Below are positions 51,137 to 60,949 of a DNA stretch of 64,000 nucleotides, one piece after another. Position 1 is the first letter of the stretch, and each line of letters opens with the position of its first letter. This DNA comes from Chitinophaga alhagiae (GTDB taxonomy: Bacteria; Bacteroidota; Bacteroidia; Chitinophagales; Chitinophagaceae), in the NCBI RefSeq assembly GCF_003568665.1, contig NZ_QXMH01000001.1, positions 1,302,001-1,366,000 of the forward strand, read 5' to 3'. A program made the translations under genes and the position numbers. The notes beneath the pieces were generated by a model. That model ran no database searches. It was given only the letters and a program-made list of their open reading frames with translations, and was not told the origin of the DNA.

Positions 51137-52666
51137 TCAATTATACCCCGGGTTCTGGGTAAGGTTGCCCACCCGCACGTCTTCATCCGGTACGGGCAGC
51201 AGTTCATGTTTGCCGGCCCGGAAGCCCAATGGCCCCAGTTCCTGCGCGGCCAGGCCCCAGCGCACCAGGTCCAGGTAGCGGAAACCTTCAAAGGCCAGCT
51301 CCATAAACCGTTCGTTCACAATAGCCTGGAACAATGCCTGGCCGGCCGCCGTTATTTCCGGCAGGCCCGCCCGGAGGCGCACTTTTTTCAGCTCCGCCCG
51401 CGCGCGATCTTCGTTACCCGCCCGGTAGTATGCTTCCGCGGCCATTAACAACACGTCTGCGTACCGTATCAGCTTGTTATTGGTACCGTAATTCAGCGCG
51501 GCCGCGGCCCCGCCGCCGGTTTGCGTGCGGGTGGCAAACGAGCCGTATTTCCGCTGCAGGTACCCTTCGTAATCCCAGGCCGTGGGAGCCGTCCATTTAC
51601 CGCCGGCGGCCGTCAGCTCCGCTTCAGACATGAGCGTTTGTTTTCTCCGCACTACATCGCCCGCGGCCACAAAGGCATTGTACAGCCTGGGTTTGGGCGT
51701 GTTAAAGCCCCAGCCCGCATTCAGCGAATCTCCGGGCGCGGGTGTATAATATTCTTCCCGGGGGCCCATCAGCTGTACATGTATGTTGCTCTCTATCTGG
51801 CGGAACGCGCCCCAGGGAAAATTATCCCACGTATACCCTTTCTTTTCCGAGAAGGGCACCTCCAGCACGCTTTCCACCCCAAACTCCCCTGCCTGCGAAA
51901 AAACATTTTTGAACGCCGTTTCCAGCCCGTACTCCCCGGAAACGATCACGTCGTTGAACTGCTCCGCCGCCTGCGGCCATTTGCCCTGGTACAGGTATAT
52001 TTTACCCAGCAGCGCCTGCGCCGCGCCTTTTGACACCCGGAAGCGGTCTGCATGCGGCAGCGCGCTTTTCAGGGGCAGCTGCGGGATCACCTCCTGCAGG
52101 TCTTTTTCCAGCTGCGCGTATACATCCGCGCGTTTGGCGCGGGGAGTGGCGTTATAGGCATCTACCTGCAGGTCTTGCAAAATGAGCGGCACATCTCCCC
52201 ACAAGGCCGCCAGTTCAAAATAGAAATATGCGCGCAGGGCCTTGCATTCGGCTATCATCCTTTTCTGCGTCTCCGTTTCGCCCTTTACCCGGTTAATGAC
52301 CTGGTTGGCGCGGTACACGCCAAAATAATTGACCCGCCACACCCAGAGCACGCCCTGGTTCTGCGACTCGAACGTGTATTTGTCAAGCGCCTGGTAATGC
52401 GGCTGGTCTGCCGGGCCGTTGCCGCCGGCGTTGCTCTCGTCTGAAGGCAGCGTTTTCACCATTAGCGGGCTGCCCCATCCCCAGTTGTATTCCGCCTGCA
52501 GGAAATCATACACGGCAAACGTGGCGGTCACGGCATCCGCATCCGTCTGGTAATACCCTTCCAGCGGGGACCTGCCGGGCACCTCCTGGTCAAGGAAGCT
52601 CCGGGAGCAGCTGGCCAGCATGCCCAGGAAGAGTAAAACGGATGATATGACCTGTTTCAGGCTCAT
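51137..52666 (-). CDS. SusD/RagB family outer-membrane glycan-binding lipoprotein
   Basis: A 509-residue surface lipoprotein; the lipobox is in LLFLGMLASCSRSFLD. SusD family marks are FLDQEVPGRSPLEGYYQ, then ALRAYFYFELAALWGDVPLI with its TPR-like helices, and the C-terminal KLIRYADVLLMAAEAYYRAG and NERFMELAFEGFRYLDLVRW. It would deliver a ligand to the SusC partner encoded just upstream, with a 3-base gap. No glycoside hydrolase is adjacent, so the ligand is unknown. Expression is probably controlled by the sigma/FecR genes at 56-58 kb. Confidence 0.93.
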   Translation of the reverse strand: MSLKQVISSVLLFLGMLASCSRSFLDQEVPGRSPLEGYYQTDADAVTATFAVYDFLQAEYNWGWGSPLMVKTLPSDESNAGGNGPADQPHYQALDKYTFESQNQGVLWVWRVNYFGVYRANQVINRVKGETETQKRMIAECKALRAYFYFELAALWGDVPLILQDLQVDAYNATPRAKRADVYAQLEKDLQEVIPQLPLKSALPHADRFRVSKGAAQALLGKIYLYQGKWPQAAEQFNDVIVSGEYGLETAFKNVFSQAGEFGVESVLEVPFSEKKGYTWDNFPWGAFRQIESNIHVQLMGPREEYYTPAPGDSLNAGWGFNTPKPRLYNAFVAAGDVVRRKQTLMSEAELTAAGGKWTAPTAWDYEGYLQRKYGSFATRTQTGGGAAAALNYGTNNKLIRYADVLLMAAEAYYRAGNEDRARAELKKVRLRAGLPEITAAGQALFQAIVNERFMELAFEGFRYLDLVRWGLAAQELGPLGFRAGKHELLPVPDEDVRVGNLTQNPGYN

Positions 52667-52669
52667 GGT

Positions 52670-55600
52670 TTAAAAACTGAAGGAAAGGCCCACTACGGCG
52701 GAGCGGGGAATGGGGTACACCCCCCTGTCCACCCCCAGGCTGTTCACGTCATTGCTGCCGGCCTCCGGGTCCATTCCTTTATATCTTGTCAGCGTAAAAA
52801 AATTGTCCAGCGACCCGTATACACGCGCATTGCGGAAACGGATGCGTTTGATCAGGCGCTCGGGCAATGTATACCCCAACTGCAACTGCCGCACACGCAT
52901 ATACGAACCGTCAAACAGCATCATGTCACTGTTGTATACAAACTCGCTGTTGGTATTGGGCGCAAACCATTCGTTGGTGCTGCCTTCTCCCGTCCAGCGG
53001 TCTTTATAGAAAAATTCGGGCCGGTTGGCCGTGGGCCGGTCTACGCGGTTAAACCCCATCAGCACATCATTGCCGGCCTGCCCCTGTACCAGCACCACCA
53101 GGTCAACCCCCTTGTACGCCATGCGCAGGTTGGCGCCGTACACCACGTTGGGGTGCGGGCTGCCAATGAAAGTATGGTCGCTGTTGGAGATGGTGCCGTC
53201 TCCGTCCATGTCCAGGATAACAGGGTCTCCGGGCTTGGGCGGTACGGTCATTTTGATACGCGCGGTATAGGCGTCCACCTCTTTCTGGTCCTGGAAAATA
53301 CCGGCTGTTTTATAGCCGCGGAAGTACCAGATGGGGTACCCCTTTTCAAACCAGGTTGCGCGCCAGCCGGTGCCCACGTTGGAGCCGGGCAGGCGGTCTA
53401 CGAACTCGTTGAGCCGGATCACCTCATTGTGAATAGTGGTAAGGTTCATGCCCAGTTCAAACGTAAAAGCGCGGGCGCTGTTGCTGCGGTACAGCAGTTC
53501 AAACTCCCAGCCTTTGTTGCGCACGTCGCCGCCGTTCACCGTGGCCAGTACATTGCCCACAAAGCTGGGCACCGTACCGGGCGTGAGCAGGCCCTTGGTG
53601 GTCTTGTTATAATAATCTACGGTAATGCTCAACCGGTTGTCGAAAAACCCCATATCCGCCCCAAAGTCCAGCTGCTCGCTGGCCTCCCATTTCAGGAAAC
53701 GGTTTTCCAGGCCGGCAGGTTCCGCGCCGCTGTGGAAATTATCGTCCGCATCCGGGTAGCTGATGCTCTGCGTGGTGATGAGCGCCTGCCAGTCACCGAT
53801 GTTGATATTGGCAATGCTGCCGTTTTGCCCCCAGCTGGCGCGGAGCTTCAGGTAGTTGAGCGGCAGCTGGGGGAAAAAGGCCTCGTTGGTGGCTATCCAG
53901 CCGGCGGATATGGAGGGGAAGGTGCCCCAGGTGTTCTGCGGTGGCAGCAGCGAAGAGCCGTCCCGGCGCAGGGTGGCGTTCAGCAGGTATTTGTCTTTAT
54001 AATTATACTGCAGGCGGCTGTAATAAGATACCATGGAGGTGCTGGTCTGCACCCCGCCGATGCGGTCCTGGCCATCCGGCAAAAAATCGGGATAGCCAAA
54101 GTTCTTCTGTTCCTTGAACATGCCGTAGGCGCTGCCGTTGAGCCGGTTATAATTACGGCGCAGGGCGCTCATGCCCGCCAGGAGGCTGAAGTCGTGATAA
54201 TTTATTTTCCGGCTGTAAGTGGCAAAGTTCTCCCATTGCCAGTTGTTCCAGTTCTCGTTGTTGTCAAATGTGCCGGGGGAAGTATTGAGGCGGCTGGCAT
54301 TAAAATAAAAAGACGGCATCCAGGCATGGCTGCGGAGGAACATGGCGTCTATGCCGAAGCGGGTGGTTATTTTGATGCTGGCGAGCGGCTGCGCTTCCGC
54401 GTACACGTTGCCGGTTATTTTATGCTGCGTGGTGGTATTGTGGGTGATGTCTATCTGCGCCAGGGGGTTGCCGGCCTCTCCGAACACATAATCTGAAATG
54501 CCGTAGTAGCGGCCGTTGGCGTCTTTCACCAGCGTATACCCGTCGTCCAGCGCTTTTTGCGCGCGGGGAGACAGGGCGCCGGTGTATACCATGGGCATGG
54601 TGGGGTCCATCATGATGGCGCTGTTGATCACGGCGCCGAACTCGGAATCTTCCGATACCCCGTTCCTTTTAAAATAAGCGTAAGAGAGGCGGTTGCCCAC
54701 GTTGAGCCAGGATTTCACCTGGTGGTCCGTATTGAGGCGTACCGTATAGCGGTCAAAGCGGGCTTTTTCTCCGCCTATGACCCCGTTCTGGTGGAACATG
54801 GAAGCGCCCAGGAGGTAGGTAGACCTTTCCGTGCCGCTGCTGAAGTTGAGCGAGTGGCGCTGCATGGGGGCGTTTTGCGTGATCTCGTCCATCCACGCGG
54901 TACCCTGTTTACCCGCCCATTCCGCGGGGTCGGGGATAGTGCCGGAAGTGCCCGCATCCGCCAGGTAGCGGGCGTACTGTTCCGCGTTCATCATTTTCAT
55001 GGGCTTGTGAATGGACTGGCTGGCGTATTGCATGTTGTATTCCACGCGGGGCGTTGCATCCCGCTGGCCGGAGCGGGTGGTGATGATCACTACGCCGTTG
55101 GCCCCTTCCGCGCCGTAGATAGCGGCGGATGCCGCATCTTTCAGCACTTCTACAGATGCAATCTCAGAAGGGTCCAGGTATTCCATATTACCGGCGCGCA
55201 TACCGTCTATGATATACAGCGGTTCGGAGGAGCCGTTGGAGCCGGTGCCGCGGATGCGCACCCGCATACCGCTGCCGGGCGAGCCGGATACGGGCAATAT
55301 CATGATGCCTGCCGCGCGGCCTTGCAGGGCCTGTTCTACCCGCCCCGCGGAAACACTGGCCAGGTCCGTACCCTTTACGGAAGAAATAGCGCCGGTAACC
55401 AGGCTTTTACGGAGGCTGCCGTACCCTACCACCACCACCTCATTGAGCGCGCGGTTGCTCACATCCAGCGCCAGGTCAATATTCCGTTGGGCCGACACCG
55501 TTACTTGGCGTGATTCGTAGCCCAGCAGGTTGAAGGCCAGCACCTTGCCGGGCACCGCATCTACCGTATACCTGCCGTCCGCATCCGTTTGCGCGCCGCG

Positions 55601-56185
55601 CATATCGCCTTTTACCATTACCGCCACGCCGGGCAGCGGCAGCGCATTTTCGCTGTCTGTGATACGGCCGGATATCCTGACCCTTTTCACCGTGTCAGGT
55701 GCGGAACCGTGTACCGTCATGTTGGCCGCGCCCTGCAACCGGAGCAGGGCCGCGTTCTGCTGTGCATCTTCCGCCGCCTGCTGTTTGCCGGGCGCCGCCG
55801 GCCTGGGTTTGCCGTTGGGCTCTTCCCGCAGCGGCACTATGGCCCAGGTATTGGGTTGCACCGCCTGCGCCTGCAGCCCGTACGGCGTGAGCAGCGCCTT
55901 CAGCATGTCCTCCACATTGTCATATGCGGCGGGCGTGAAGTCTACCTTTACCTTTGGCAGGTTTTTAGCCTCGTACAGCAGGTCTATTTTATATGTTCTA
56001 TGAATTTCCTTCAACAGTTGCAAAAGTGTTTTTTGCTGTTGCCAGGGAACCGACACATCTTGCTTTGCGCGCTGTGCCCGGCGGGCGGCGGTCACATCCT
56101 GCGGGTGGCCGGCAAGAGACCCTCCGGGAGTGATCGCTGCAACCGCAAGCAACAAGGCGCTATGCAACAATACTGTCGATTTCAT
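52670..56185 (-). CDS. SusC/RagA TonB-linked outer-membrane transporter with STN signalling domain
   Basis: An 1171-residue outer-membrane receptor. The start at 56185 opens a signal peptide (MKSTVLLHSALLLAVAAI). An STN domain at about 45-115 (LLQLLKEIHRTYKIDLLYE) signals to FecR, followed by a carboxypeptidase-like domain (GRITDSENALPLPGVAVMVK), plug with NEVVVVGYGSLRKS, and a 22-strand barrel ending VVGLSFSF. SusC transporters pass oligosaccharides or peptides bound by SusD. The STN domain plus the adjacent FecR and sigma genes indicate transcriptional induction on ligand binding. It precedes SusD by 3 bases. Confidence 0.94.
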   Translation of the reverse strand: MKSTVLLHSALLLAVAAITPGGSLAGHPQDVTAARRAQRAKQDVSVPWQQQKTLLQLLKEIHRTYKIDLLYEAKNLPKVKVDFTPAAYDNVEDMLKALLTPYGLQAQAVQPNTWAIVPLREEPNGKPRPAAPGKQQAAEDAQQNAALLRLQGAANMTVHGSAPDTVKRVRISGRITDSENALPLPGVAVMVKGDMRGAQTDADGRYTVDAVPGKVLAFNLLGYESRQVTVSAQRNIDLALDVSNRALNEVVVVGYGSLRKSLVTGAISSVKGTDLASVSAGRVEQALQGRAAGIMILPVSGSPGSGMRVRIRGTGSNGSSEPLYIIDGMRAGNMEYLDPSEIASVEVLKDAASAAIYGAEGANGVVIITTRSGQRDATPRVEYNMQYASQSIHKPMKMMNAEQYARYLADAGTSGTIPDPAEWAGKQGTAWMDEITQNAPMQRHSLNFSSGTERSTYLLGASMFHQNGVIGGEKARFDRYTVRLNTDHQVKSWLNVGNRLSYAYFKRNGVSEDSEFGAVINSAIMMDPTMPMVYTGALSPRAQKALDDGYTLVKDANGRYYGISDYVFGEAGNPLAQIDITHNTTTQHKITGNVYAEAQPLASIKITTRFGIDAMFLRSHAWMPSFYFNASRLNTSPGTFDNNENWNNWQWENFATYSRKINYHDFSLLAGMSALRRNYNRLNGSAYGMFKEQKNFGYPDFLPDGQDRIGGVQTSTSMVSYYSRLQYNYKDKYLLNATLRRDGSSLLPPQNTWGTFPSISAGWIATNEAFFPQLPLNYLKLRASWGQNGSIANINIGDWQALITTQSISYPDADDNFHSGAEPAGLENRFLKWEASEQLDFGADMGFFDNRLSITVDYYNKTTKGLLTPGTVPSFVGNVLATVNGGDVRNKGWEFELLYRSNSARAFTFELGMNLTTIHNEVIRLNEFVDRLPGSNVGTGWRATWFEKGYPIWYFRGYKTAGIFQDQKEVDAYTARIKMTVPPKPGDPVILDMDGDGTISNSDHTFIGSPHPNVVYGANLRMAYKGVDLVVLVQGQAGNDVLMGFNRVDRPTANRPEFFYKDRWTGEGSTNEWFAPNTNSEFVYNSDMMLFDGSYMRVRQLQLGYTLPERLIKRIRFRNARVYGSLDNFFTLTRYKGMDPEAGSNDVNSLGVDRGVYPIPRSAVVGLSFSF

Positions 56186-56297
56186 AATATGGAACGGCCA
56201 GGTCAAAAATTGGGTTGATATTGATAAGCCTTACTTAACCAGTTTTTCTTTCAGGAACTGTCAGTATTCTTCGATCCGATTTTGGTATATGCTGCTC

Positions 56298-57191
56298 TTA
56301 ATCTTTTATAGAGAACAACATCTGCTCGTCTTTAGTTTCAATATTAATGTTCATGGTGATAGACAGCGCGCGGGAAAGCTGCCTGATGTTCTCGGCATAC
56401 AGGTCCCCGCTGATGGTACGCTGTTCCAGCTCCGGCGTCAGTATCACCACAGTATACCCGAACTTGTTGAGTATCATGTCGGAAATATCCGCCATGGACG
56501 TATTGTCAAAGTGGTAGCGGTGATTACGCCAGTCTGCGATCAGTTCCGTATTGATGGCTTCCTTCAGTTGCGAAAAGTTTTTCCCCACCAGCACCTCATC
56601 TCCCGGCTTCATCATGAACACGCTCTTCCCCTTGCTGATGGGCGCCTTGGCGGTCAGTTGCACCTTGCCTTCTTTTAATGACACCGTGGTGCGCTGCCCC
56701 AGCATATTTACATTAAATTTTGTGCCAAGCACTTCCACGTCTATAGCCGGCGTGTGTACAACAAAACGGGCATTGGGCGTACCTTTCCTTTTGCTGACCT
56801 CAAAATAGCCCTCTCCGTCCAGCCAAACGCTGCGGCCCTTTTCAGGGGGCCACTCCAGCGGCACGCGCAGGGTGGAGTTGGCGTTGAGAAATACGACGGA
56901 GCTGTCTGGCAGCACTACCCGTTTTATTTCCCCGTAAGCCGTATGGTATTCTTTTGTGCTGTTGGCTACAATGTGGCAATACATAAAATAAGAGGCGTAC
57001 GCTAAAACGGGCAGCATGACCACGGCAGACAGGGCCATCCATACGCGGCGCCTGCCGGTACCGGTCTTTTTCCCGGAAAGGCGGGAAGCAATGTGCTGCC
57101 AGCTGGCCGCTGTGCTTTCTTCCGGCACTTCCTGCCGGCGAAAGCGGAAGGGCGGGCGGTCCTGCTCCTGCGGTGAAAATTGATCGTCCAT
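56298..57191 (-). CDS. FecR family anti-sigma factor
   Basis: A 297-residue inner-membrane protein. A cytoplasmic N-terminus of about 50 residues leads to one membrane helix (RVWMALSAVVMLPVLAYASY) and a periplasmic FecR domain (YGEIKRVVLPDSSVVFLNAN, PEKGRSVWLDGEGYFEVSKR). The C-terminal DUF4974/STN-like part has FDNTSMADISDMILNKFGY. It should hold the ECF sigma factor and release it when the SusC STN domain is engaged. It lies between the sigma gene and susC on the same strand. Confidence 0.92.
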   Translation of the reverse strand: MDDQFSPQEQDRPPFRFRRQEVPEESTAASWQHIASRLSGKKTGTGRRRVWMALSAVVMLPVLAYASYFMYCHIVANSTKEYHTAYGEIKRVVLPDSSVVFLNANSTLRVPLEWPPEKGRSVWLDGEGYFEVSKRKGTPNARFVVHTPAIDVEVLGTKFNVNMLGQRTTVSLKEGKVQLTAKAPISKGKSVFMMKPGDEVLVGKNFSQLKEAINTELIADWRNHRYHFDNTSMADISDMILNKFGYTVVILTPELEQRTISGDLYAENIRQLSRALSITMNINIETKDEQMLFSIKD

Positions 57192-57255
57192 AACGTCCGC
57201 TGTTTATTATAAGACACAACGCCGGGCGGGGGATACTCTTTTTAACCGGCTTTTT

Positions 57256-57855
57256 TCAGAGAATTTTTGAGAGAACAGAGAAGAACAGCCACCAGAGCGG
57301 CAATTTACCCATCTGGGCGCGCAACTGGGTAATGGCCTTGTGGGCCAGGTTGATCACGGACTGGTAGTTCACCTTCATAATGGCGGCCACTTCCGTATAG
57401 GGCAGCTCTTCGTAAAAGCGGAGGAAGAGCACTTCTTTCTGCCGTTTGGGCAACTGGTTGAGGTAACGGCTGATCTGTTGCTGCAGGGCGGCCTGCTGCT
57501 CCTGGCCGATCACGATGTCTTCCGCGGAAAATTCAATATCCGGCTCCGCGGGGGTCAGTATCTGCAGGTTACGCAGGCCTCTCAACTGGTTGAGGGCGCG
57601 GCGGCGGAGGGCGGTAAAAAAGAAAGCGCGCACATTTTGCAACGCTCCTATTTTTTCCTTTTTGTACCAGATGTGGATAAACAGCTCCTGCACCACATCC
57701 TGCGCCAGCTCTTCATCCCCGAGCATGGCAAAGGCGTACCGGTACAATACCGGATGTAATTGGCCGTGGATCTGTGCATATGCCCGGGAATTGCCAGTTC
57801 TCACTGCATTCCAATAGTCCGTAAGATCATTACCCTGATCATAGGTATCCGGCAT
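57256..57855 (-). CDS. ECF RNA polymerase sigma factor
   Basis: A 199-residue sigma factor of the Bacteroidota ECF group. Region 2 is at about 20-90 (YRYAFAMLGDEELAQDVVQE, LFIHIWYKKEKIG), and region 4 at about 130-180 (LPKRQKEVLFLRFYEELPYT, EVAAIMKVNYQSVINLAHKA). The C-terminus ends in a hydrophobic LPLWWLFFSVLSKIL tail, often seen in this group. The start at 57855 is used because the upstream in-frame leader is hydrophobic and non-conserved. It pairs with the FecR gene and would drive the susC-susD genes. The stretch 57856-58235 has no gene that I can support. Confidence 0.92.
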   Translation of the reverse strand: MPDTYDQGNDLTDYWNAVRTGNSRAYAQIHGQLHPVLYRYAFAMLGDEELAQDVVQELFIHIWYKKEKIGALQNVRAFFFTALRRRALNQLRGLRNLQILTPAEPDIEFSAEDIVIGQEQQAALQQQISRYLNQLPKRQKEVLFLRFYEELPYTEVAAIMKVNYQSVINLAHKAITQLRAQMGKLPLWWLFFSVLSKIL

Positions 57856-58235
57856 GAGCAGAATATTCGATTTAGTCAGGTGTAAAATAAGGAATAACGG
57901 CGAAAAGATGGGCGTGAAAAGAAAAGGCACAGGCAGAAGCCCGCGCCCGTCATATTAGCAGCATATTCCTATAAGGCTTTCCCATGCCCCGCAAATGCCC
58001 TGCGGGGGTGTCTCATTGTTAATTTCATATGTGAACGTTGATGTATATATCCGGGGTGCATGAACGGGGTTATCAACGGTGCAAATGTAGGCGGTACCCG
58101 TTTGCGGGCATGCCGGTATGGCGTGAATGGACAAAATACGTGACCGGGCTGTTTATTTATTATGCCCAACCGTTTGCCCGGCAACAACACTTTTGGCCGG
58201 AAATTTGTTATCCATCCAGCAAAAACATCCAAACA

Positions 58236-58739
58236 ATGACAAAGCAATTGATCCGCCTGTTTACTGTTTTCGGCGCAGCGGCCATGCTGCTGAGCGCTTG
58301 CGCCTCCCAGCAGGGAGCCAGTGCCCCCACTGCCAACAGCACCCACCGGGCCGCCAAGGGCAAGTGGACGCTGAACAATGTAAACTTTGAAGGCATGCCC
58401 TCCACCTCCAGGATCAGCACGGTATTTTCCAACATTCCCCCCGCCTGCCTGGAAGGCAGCCAGTGGAACCTGCCGGAGAACGGGTACGGCTCCTACGCCA
58501 TCACCTCAACAGGGGAAGGCTGCAATGCCGCTACACAAAGCATCATGTGGTCTACCCGTAACGAAGGCGGCGTCATTATGTTCAAGTTCAAGGAGCTGCT
58601 GCAGGGCGTAAAGGCAAAGAACACGGCAGACGGTTACTCCGTGGAACTGTCTTCCGTAGACAATACCACCATGGTATGGCGCGCTCCCGTGAATGTTGAC
58701 GGAAAAACCGCCTACATCGTATACACTTTCAACAGAAAT
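58236..58739 (+). CDS. Lipocalin-like lipoprotein
   Basis: A 167-residue exported lipoprotein; the start at 58236 gives MTKQLIRLFTVFGAAAMLLS followed by a lipobox Cys in SACAS. The mature part has GKWTLNNVNFEGMP and CLEGSQWNLPENGYGSYAIT, and ends VDGKTAYIVYTFNRN, matching the Bacteroidota lipocalin-like (Lipocalin_5) pattern. Such proteins bind small hydrophobic molecules; the ligand here is unknown. The sequence upstream of 58236 in the same frame looks non-coding. A terminator follows at 58746-58777. Confidence 0.8.
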
Positions 58740-58745
58740 TAAGAC

Positions 58746-58777
58746 GGCCACCCGCTTTCAGGGGGCCACGCATTTTT
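58746..58777 (+). terminator. Terminator of the lipocalin-like gene
   Basis: Hairpin GGCCACCC...GGGGGCC followed by ACGCATTTTTATT. Confidence 0.6.
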
Positions 58778-58782
58778 ATTCG

Positions 58783-58825
58783 AAAAAGGAAAAAACCGGG
58801 CATTTTACCTGGTTTTTTCCTTTTT
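58783..58825. terminator. A+T-rich hairpin, probable second terminator
   Basis: AAAAAGGAAAAAACC...GGTTTTTTCCTTTTT, perfect 15-base arms around a 13-base loop. Confidence 0.6.
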
Positions 58826-58833
58826 AGTTATTG

Positions 58834-58841
58834 TATCTTTG
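58834..58841 (+). promoter_or_regulatory. -7 promoter element (TATCTTTG)
   Basis: Matches TAnnTTTG; 17 bases before the ATG at 58859, giving a leader of roughly 12 bases. Confidence 0.45.
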
Positions 58842-58858
58842 CCCTTCGTTCAAATATT

Positions 58859-59509
58859 ATGAAAGCATTTAACTTATTTATCAAATACCGCCTGCCTTTG
58901 GGCATTGTGCTGCTGGCGGCGGGTATTGCCCTCGGAGTTGCCTTTGGTTGGTGGGAAGCCGCCATTGTGCTGGTGCTGGCCGTTGTATGTATCGTTACGC
59001 ACTTTCTTTTTGGCCCCATGCGGCTGGTACAGGAAGCCGTAGAAGCCGGCGATGTGGAAAATGCCATGCGCATCATGAACCAGATCAAATTCCCGAAGCT
59101 GCTTTATAAACCCATCCGCTCTGTATACTATTTCATGCAAAGCAACCTGGCCATGTACAACCAGGACCTTGACAAGGCGGAGGCCGCGGTGAAACAAAGC
59201 ATCAAGTCCGGCAGCCCCATGAAGGAATATGAGGGCATGCAGTTTTTCCAGCTGGGCACCATTGCCTACCAGAAGAACGACATCAAAACGGCGGACACGA
59301 ACCTGAAAAAGGCGGTACGCCTGGGCCTGCCCGATAAAGAGAACACGGCCGCGGCCCTGCTCACGCTGTGCTCTATTGCCATGAGCCGCCGCGATTTCAA
59401 GACCGCGAAAGACTACTTCCGCCGCGCCAAGGCGCAGAAGCCCACTACGCAACAGATCGTAGGGCAGATCAAGGAAATGGAAAAATACATCAGCCGGATG
59501 CCCGGTTGA
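58859..59509 (+). CDS. TPR-containing membrane protein
   Basis: A 216-residue protein with two N-terminal membrane helices (LPLGIVLLAAGIALGVAFGW, AIVLVLAVVCIVTHFLFG). The rest (about 60-210) is helical and looks like degenerate TPR repeats: AGDVENAMRIMNQIKFPKL, MYNQDLDKAEAAVKQSIKSG, AYQKNDIKTADTNLKKAVR and ALLTLCSIAMSRRDFKTAK. The repeat domain probably lies in the cytoplasm. The function is unknown; TPRs usually mediate protein contacts. A strong terminator follows. Confidence 0.8.
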   Translation: MKAFNLFIKYRLPLGIVLLAAGIALGVAFGWWEAAIVLVLAVVCIVTHFLFGPMRLVQEAVEAGDVENAMRIMNQIKFPKLLYKPIRSVYYFMQSNLAMYNQDLDKAEAAVKQSIKSGSPMKEYEGMQFFQLGTIAYQKNDIKTADTNLKKAVRLGLPDKENTAAALLTLCSIAMSRRDFKTAKDYFRRAKAQKPTTQQIVGQIKEMEKYISRMPG

Positions 59510-59527
59510 TGCAAGGAACTTTTGTAT

Positions 59528-59568
59528 AAAAAGCTGACCCGGCCTCATAAGGGCCGGGTCAGCTTTTT
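59528..59568. terminator. Strong bidirectional terminator
   Basis: AAAAAGCTGACCCGGCC...GGCCGGGTCAGCTTTTT, perfect 17-base arms with a 7-base loop. Confidence 0.9.
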
Positions 59569-59713
59569 ATATCACATTCTGGTTAAAGCGGTATTCCCGA
59601 TGCCGGTGCGATATTGCCATTCACCGGTGCCTTTGCATATGGCATGTTCTTGCCGGGTAAGCATATTGCGGTTTATGCTATGTTCCACCCCGTTCAAACA
59701 TCCCTTTCCCCGC

Positions 59714-60886
59714 TCATTCCACCTCGCCCATCTTCTTCAACGCCTGCTCCAGGTCGGCCACCAGGTAATCCGCATCTTCCAGCCCGATGTACAGGCGCAC
59801 CAGGCTGTGCCTGGGATCGTTCACGTCAAAATCTTCCGTGCGCAGCGTTGCGCAGGCAGGGAAAGCGAGGGACTCATGGCCGCCCCAGGATACGGCCATC
59901 AGAAAGTGTTGCAGGGAGTTGCAAAAAGCCTCTACCTGCCCGCGGCTGCCCGCGTTCAGCTGAATGGTGACCAGGCCCGCGGCCCCTTTCATTTGCCGCG
60001 CGGCCAGTTCGTATTGCGGAAAATCAGGGTCTAGCGGGAAGTATATTTTCCGCACCCGGGGATGGGTTTTCAACCAGCTCACCACTTTACGGGTACTGTC
60101 TGCGCTCCTTTGCAGGCGTATTTCCAGCGTGCGCAGGCCCCGCAGCAGCAGCCAGGCGTTGAACGGCGCAATGCCGCTGCCGATGTTCAGGAACTCGGAG
60201 GCAAAAATGCGGCGTATCCTGTCCCGGCTGCCCGTCAGCACACCGGCCATGGTATCGCTATGCCCGCTGATGAATTTGGTGGCGGACTGCAGGCAAAGGT
60301 CTATGCCCGCCAGGTAAGGCTGCTGGTACAGCGGGGTGCAATAACTGTTGTCTATGATGGTGGTGATATGGCGGCTGCGCGCCAGTTGGGCCACGGCCGC
60401 CACATCCTGCAGCTCAAATGTGAGGGAGTTGGGAGACTCCAGGTAGATCAGGCTGGTATGGGGGCGCAGGGCGGCCTCAAAATTGGCCGTGCGGGTGCCG
60501 TCTACAAAAGTAGTGTCTACGCCGAAGCGGGGCAATATATTTTCGAACAAGCGCCGCGCCCAGCTGTAAGGATCGCGCACGCATACCACATGATCTCCCT
60601 TTTTTACCTGCGAGAGCACGGCCGCAAAAATGGCCGCCGCCCCGCTGCTGAATACCAGCGCATCTTCAGCGCCGTCCAGCGCGGCCAGTTTCTGGCGCAA
60701 AATATCTATGGTCGGATTGTTGCCCCTTGAATACAGAAAGCCGTTGTATTCGTCCAGCAACAGGTCACGCAGGGCCGCTACCGTGTCAAAGGCAAAATTG
60801 CTGCTCTGTACAATAGGTGGAGCAATGGCATTAAAATAGTGTTCCCGCTCTTCGCCCAGCTCATTAATTATATAAGATAAATCCAT
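59714..60886 (-). CDS. Trans-sulfuration PLP enzyme (cystathionine gamma-synthase/gamma-lyase family)
   Basis: A 390-residue PLP fold type I enzyme of the Cys/Met metabolism family. The N-terminal YFNAIAPPIVQSSNFAFDTV, YSRGNNPT, the AEDALVFSSGAAAIFA segment, IIDNSYCTPLYQQP and PLP lysine in QSATKFISGHSD are all present. Members make or break cystathionine or homocysteine bonds; the exact reaction cannot be decided. The start at 60886 (MDLSYIINELGEE) is chosen; ATG 60892 is an alternative. The APC permease gene lies upstream on the same strand, 63 bases away. Confidence 0.88.
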   Translation of the reverse strand: MDLSYIINELGEEREHYFNAIAPPIVQSSNFAFDTVAALRDLLLDEYNGFLYSRGNNPTIDILRQKLAALDGAEDALVFSSGAAAIFAAVLSQVKKGDHVVCVRDPYSWARRLFENILPRFGVDTTFVDGTRTANFEAALRPHTSLIYLESPNSLTFELQDVAAVAQLARSRHITTIIDNSYCTPLYQQPYLAGIDLCLQSATKFISGHSDTMAGVLTGSRDRIRRIFASEFLNIGSGIAPFNAWLLLRGLRTLEIRLQRSADSTRKVVSWLKTHPRVRKIYFPLDPDFPQYELAARQMKGAAGLVTIQLNAGSRGQVEAFCNSLQHFLMAVSWGGHESLAFPACATLRTEDFDVNDPRHSLVRLYIGLEDADYLVADLEQALKKMGEVE

Positions 60887-60949
60887 ATGCATAAAAACTG
60901 CCCACAAAGTACGCAACAATCCGCGTACCGGAATCATTGCGCGGCAAAA

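Noticed and set aside
53153..55513. Long plus-strand frames opposite susC
   Set aside because: Shadows of the SusC gene; the translations have no start context, signal or domain.
59714..60886. PLP enzyme as EgtE, the missing ergothioneine C-S lyase
   Set aside because: It belongs to the cystathionine synthase/lyase group, is about 46 kb away and pairs with a permease; EgtE is usually an aminotransferase class V-like protein.
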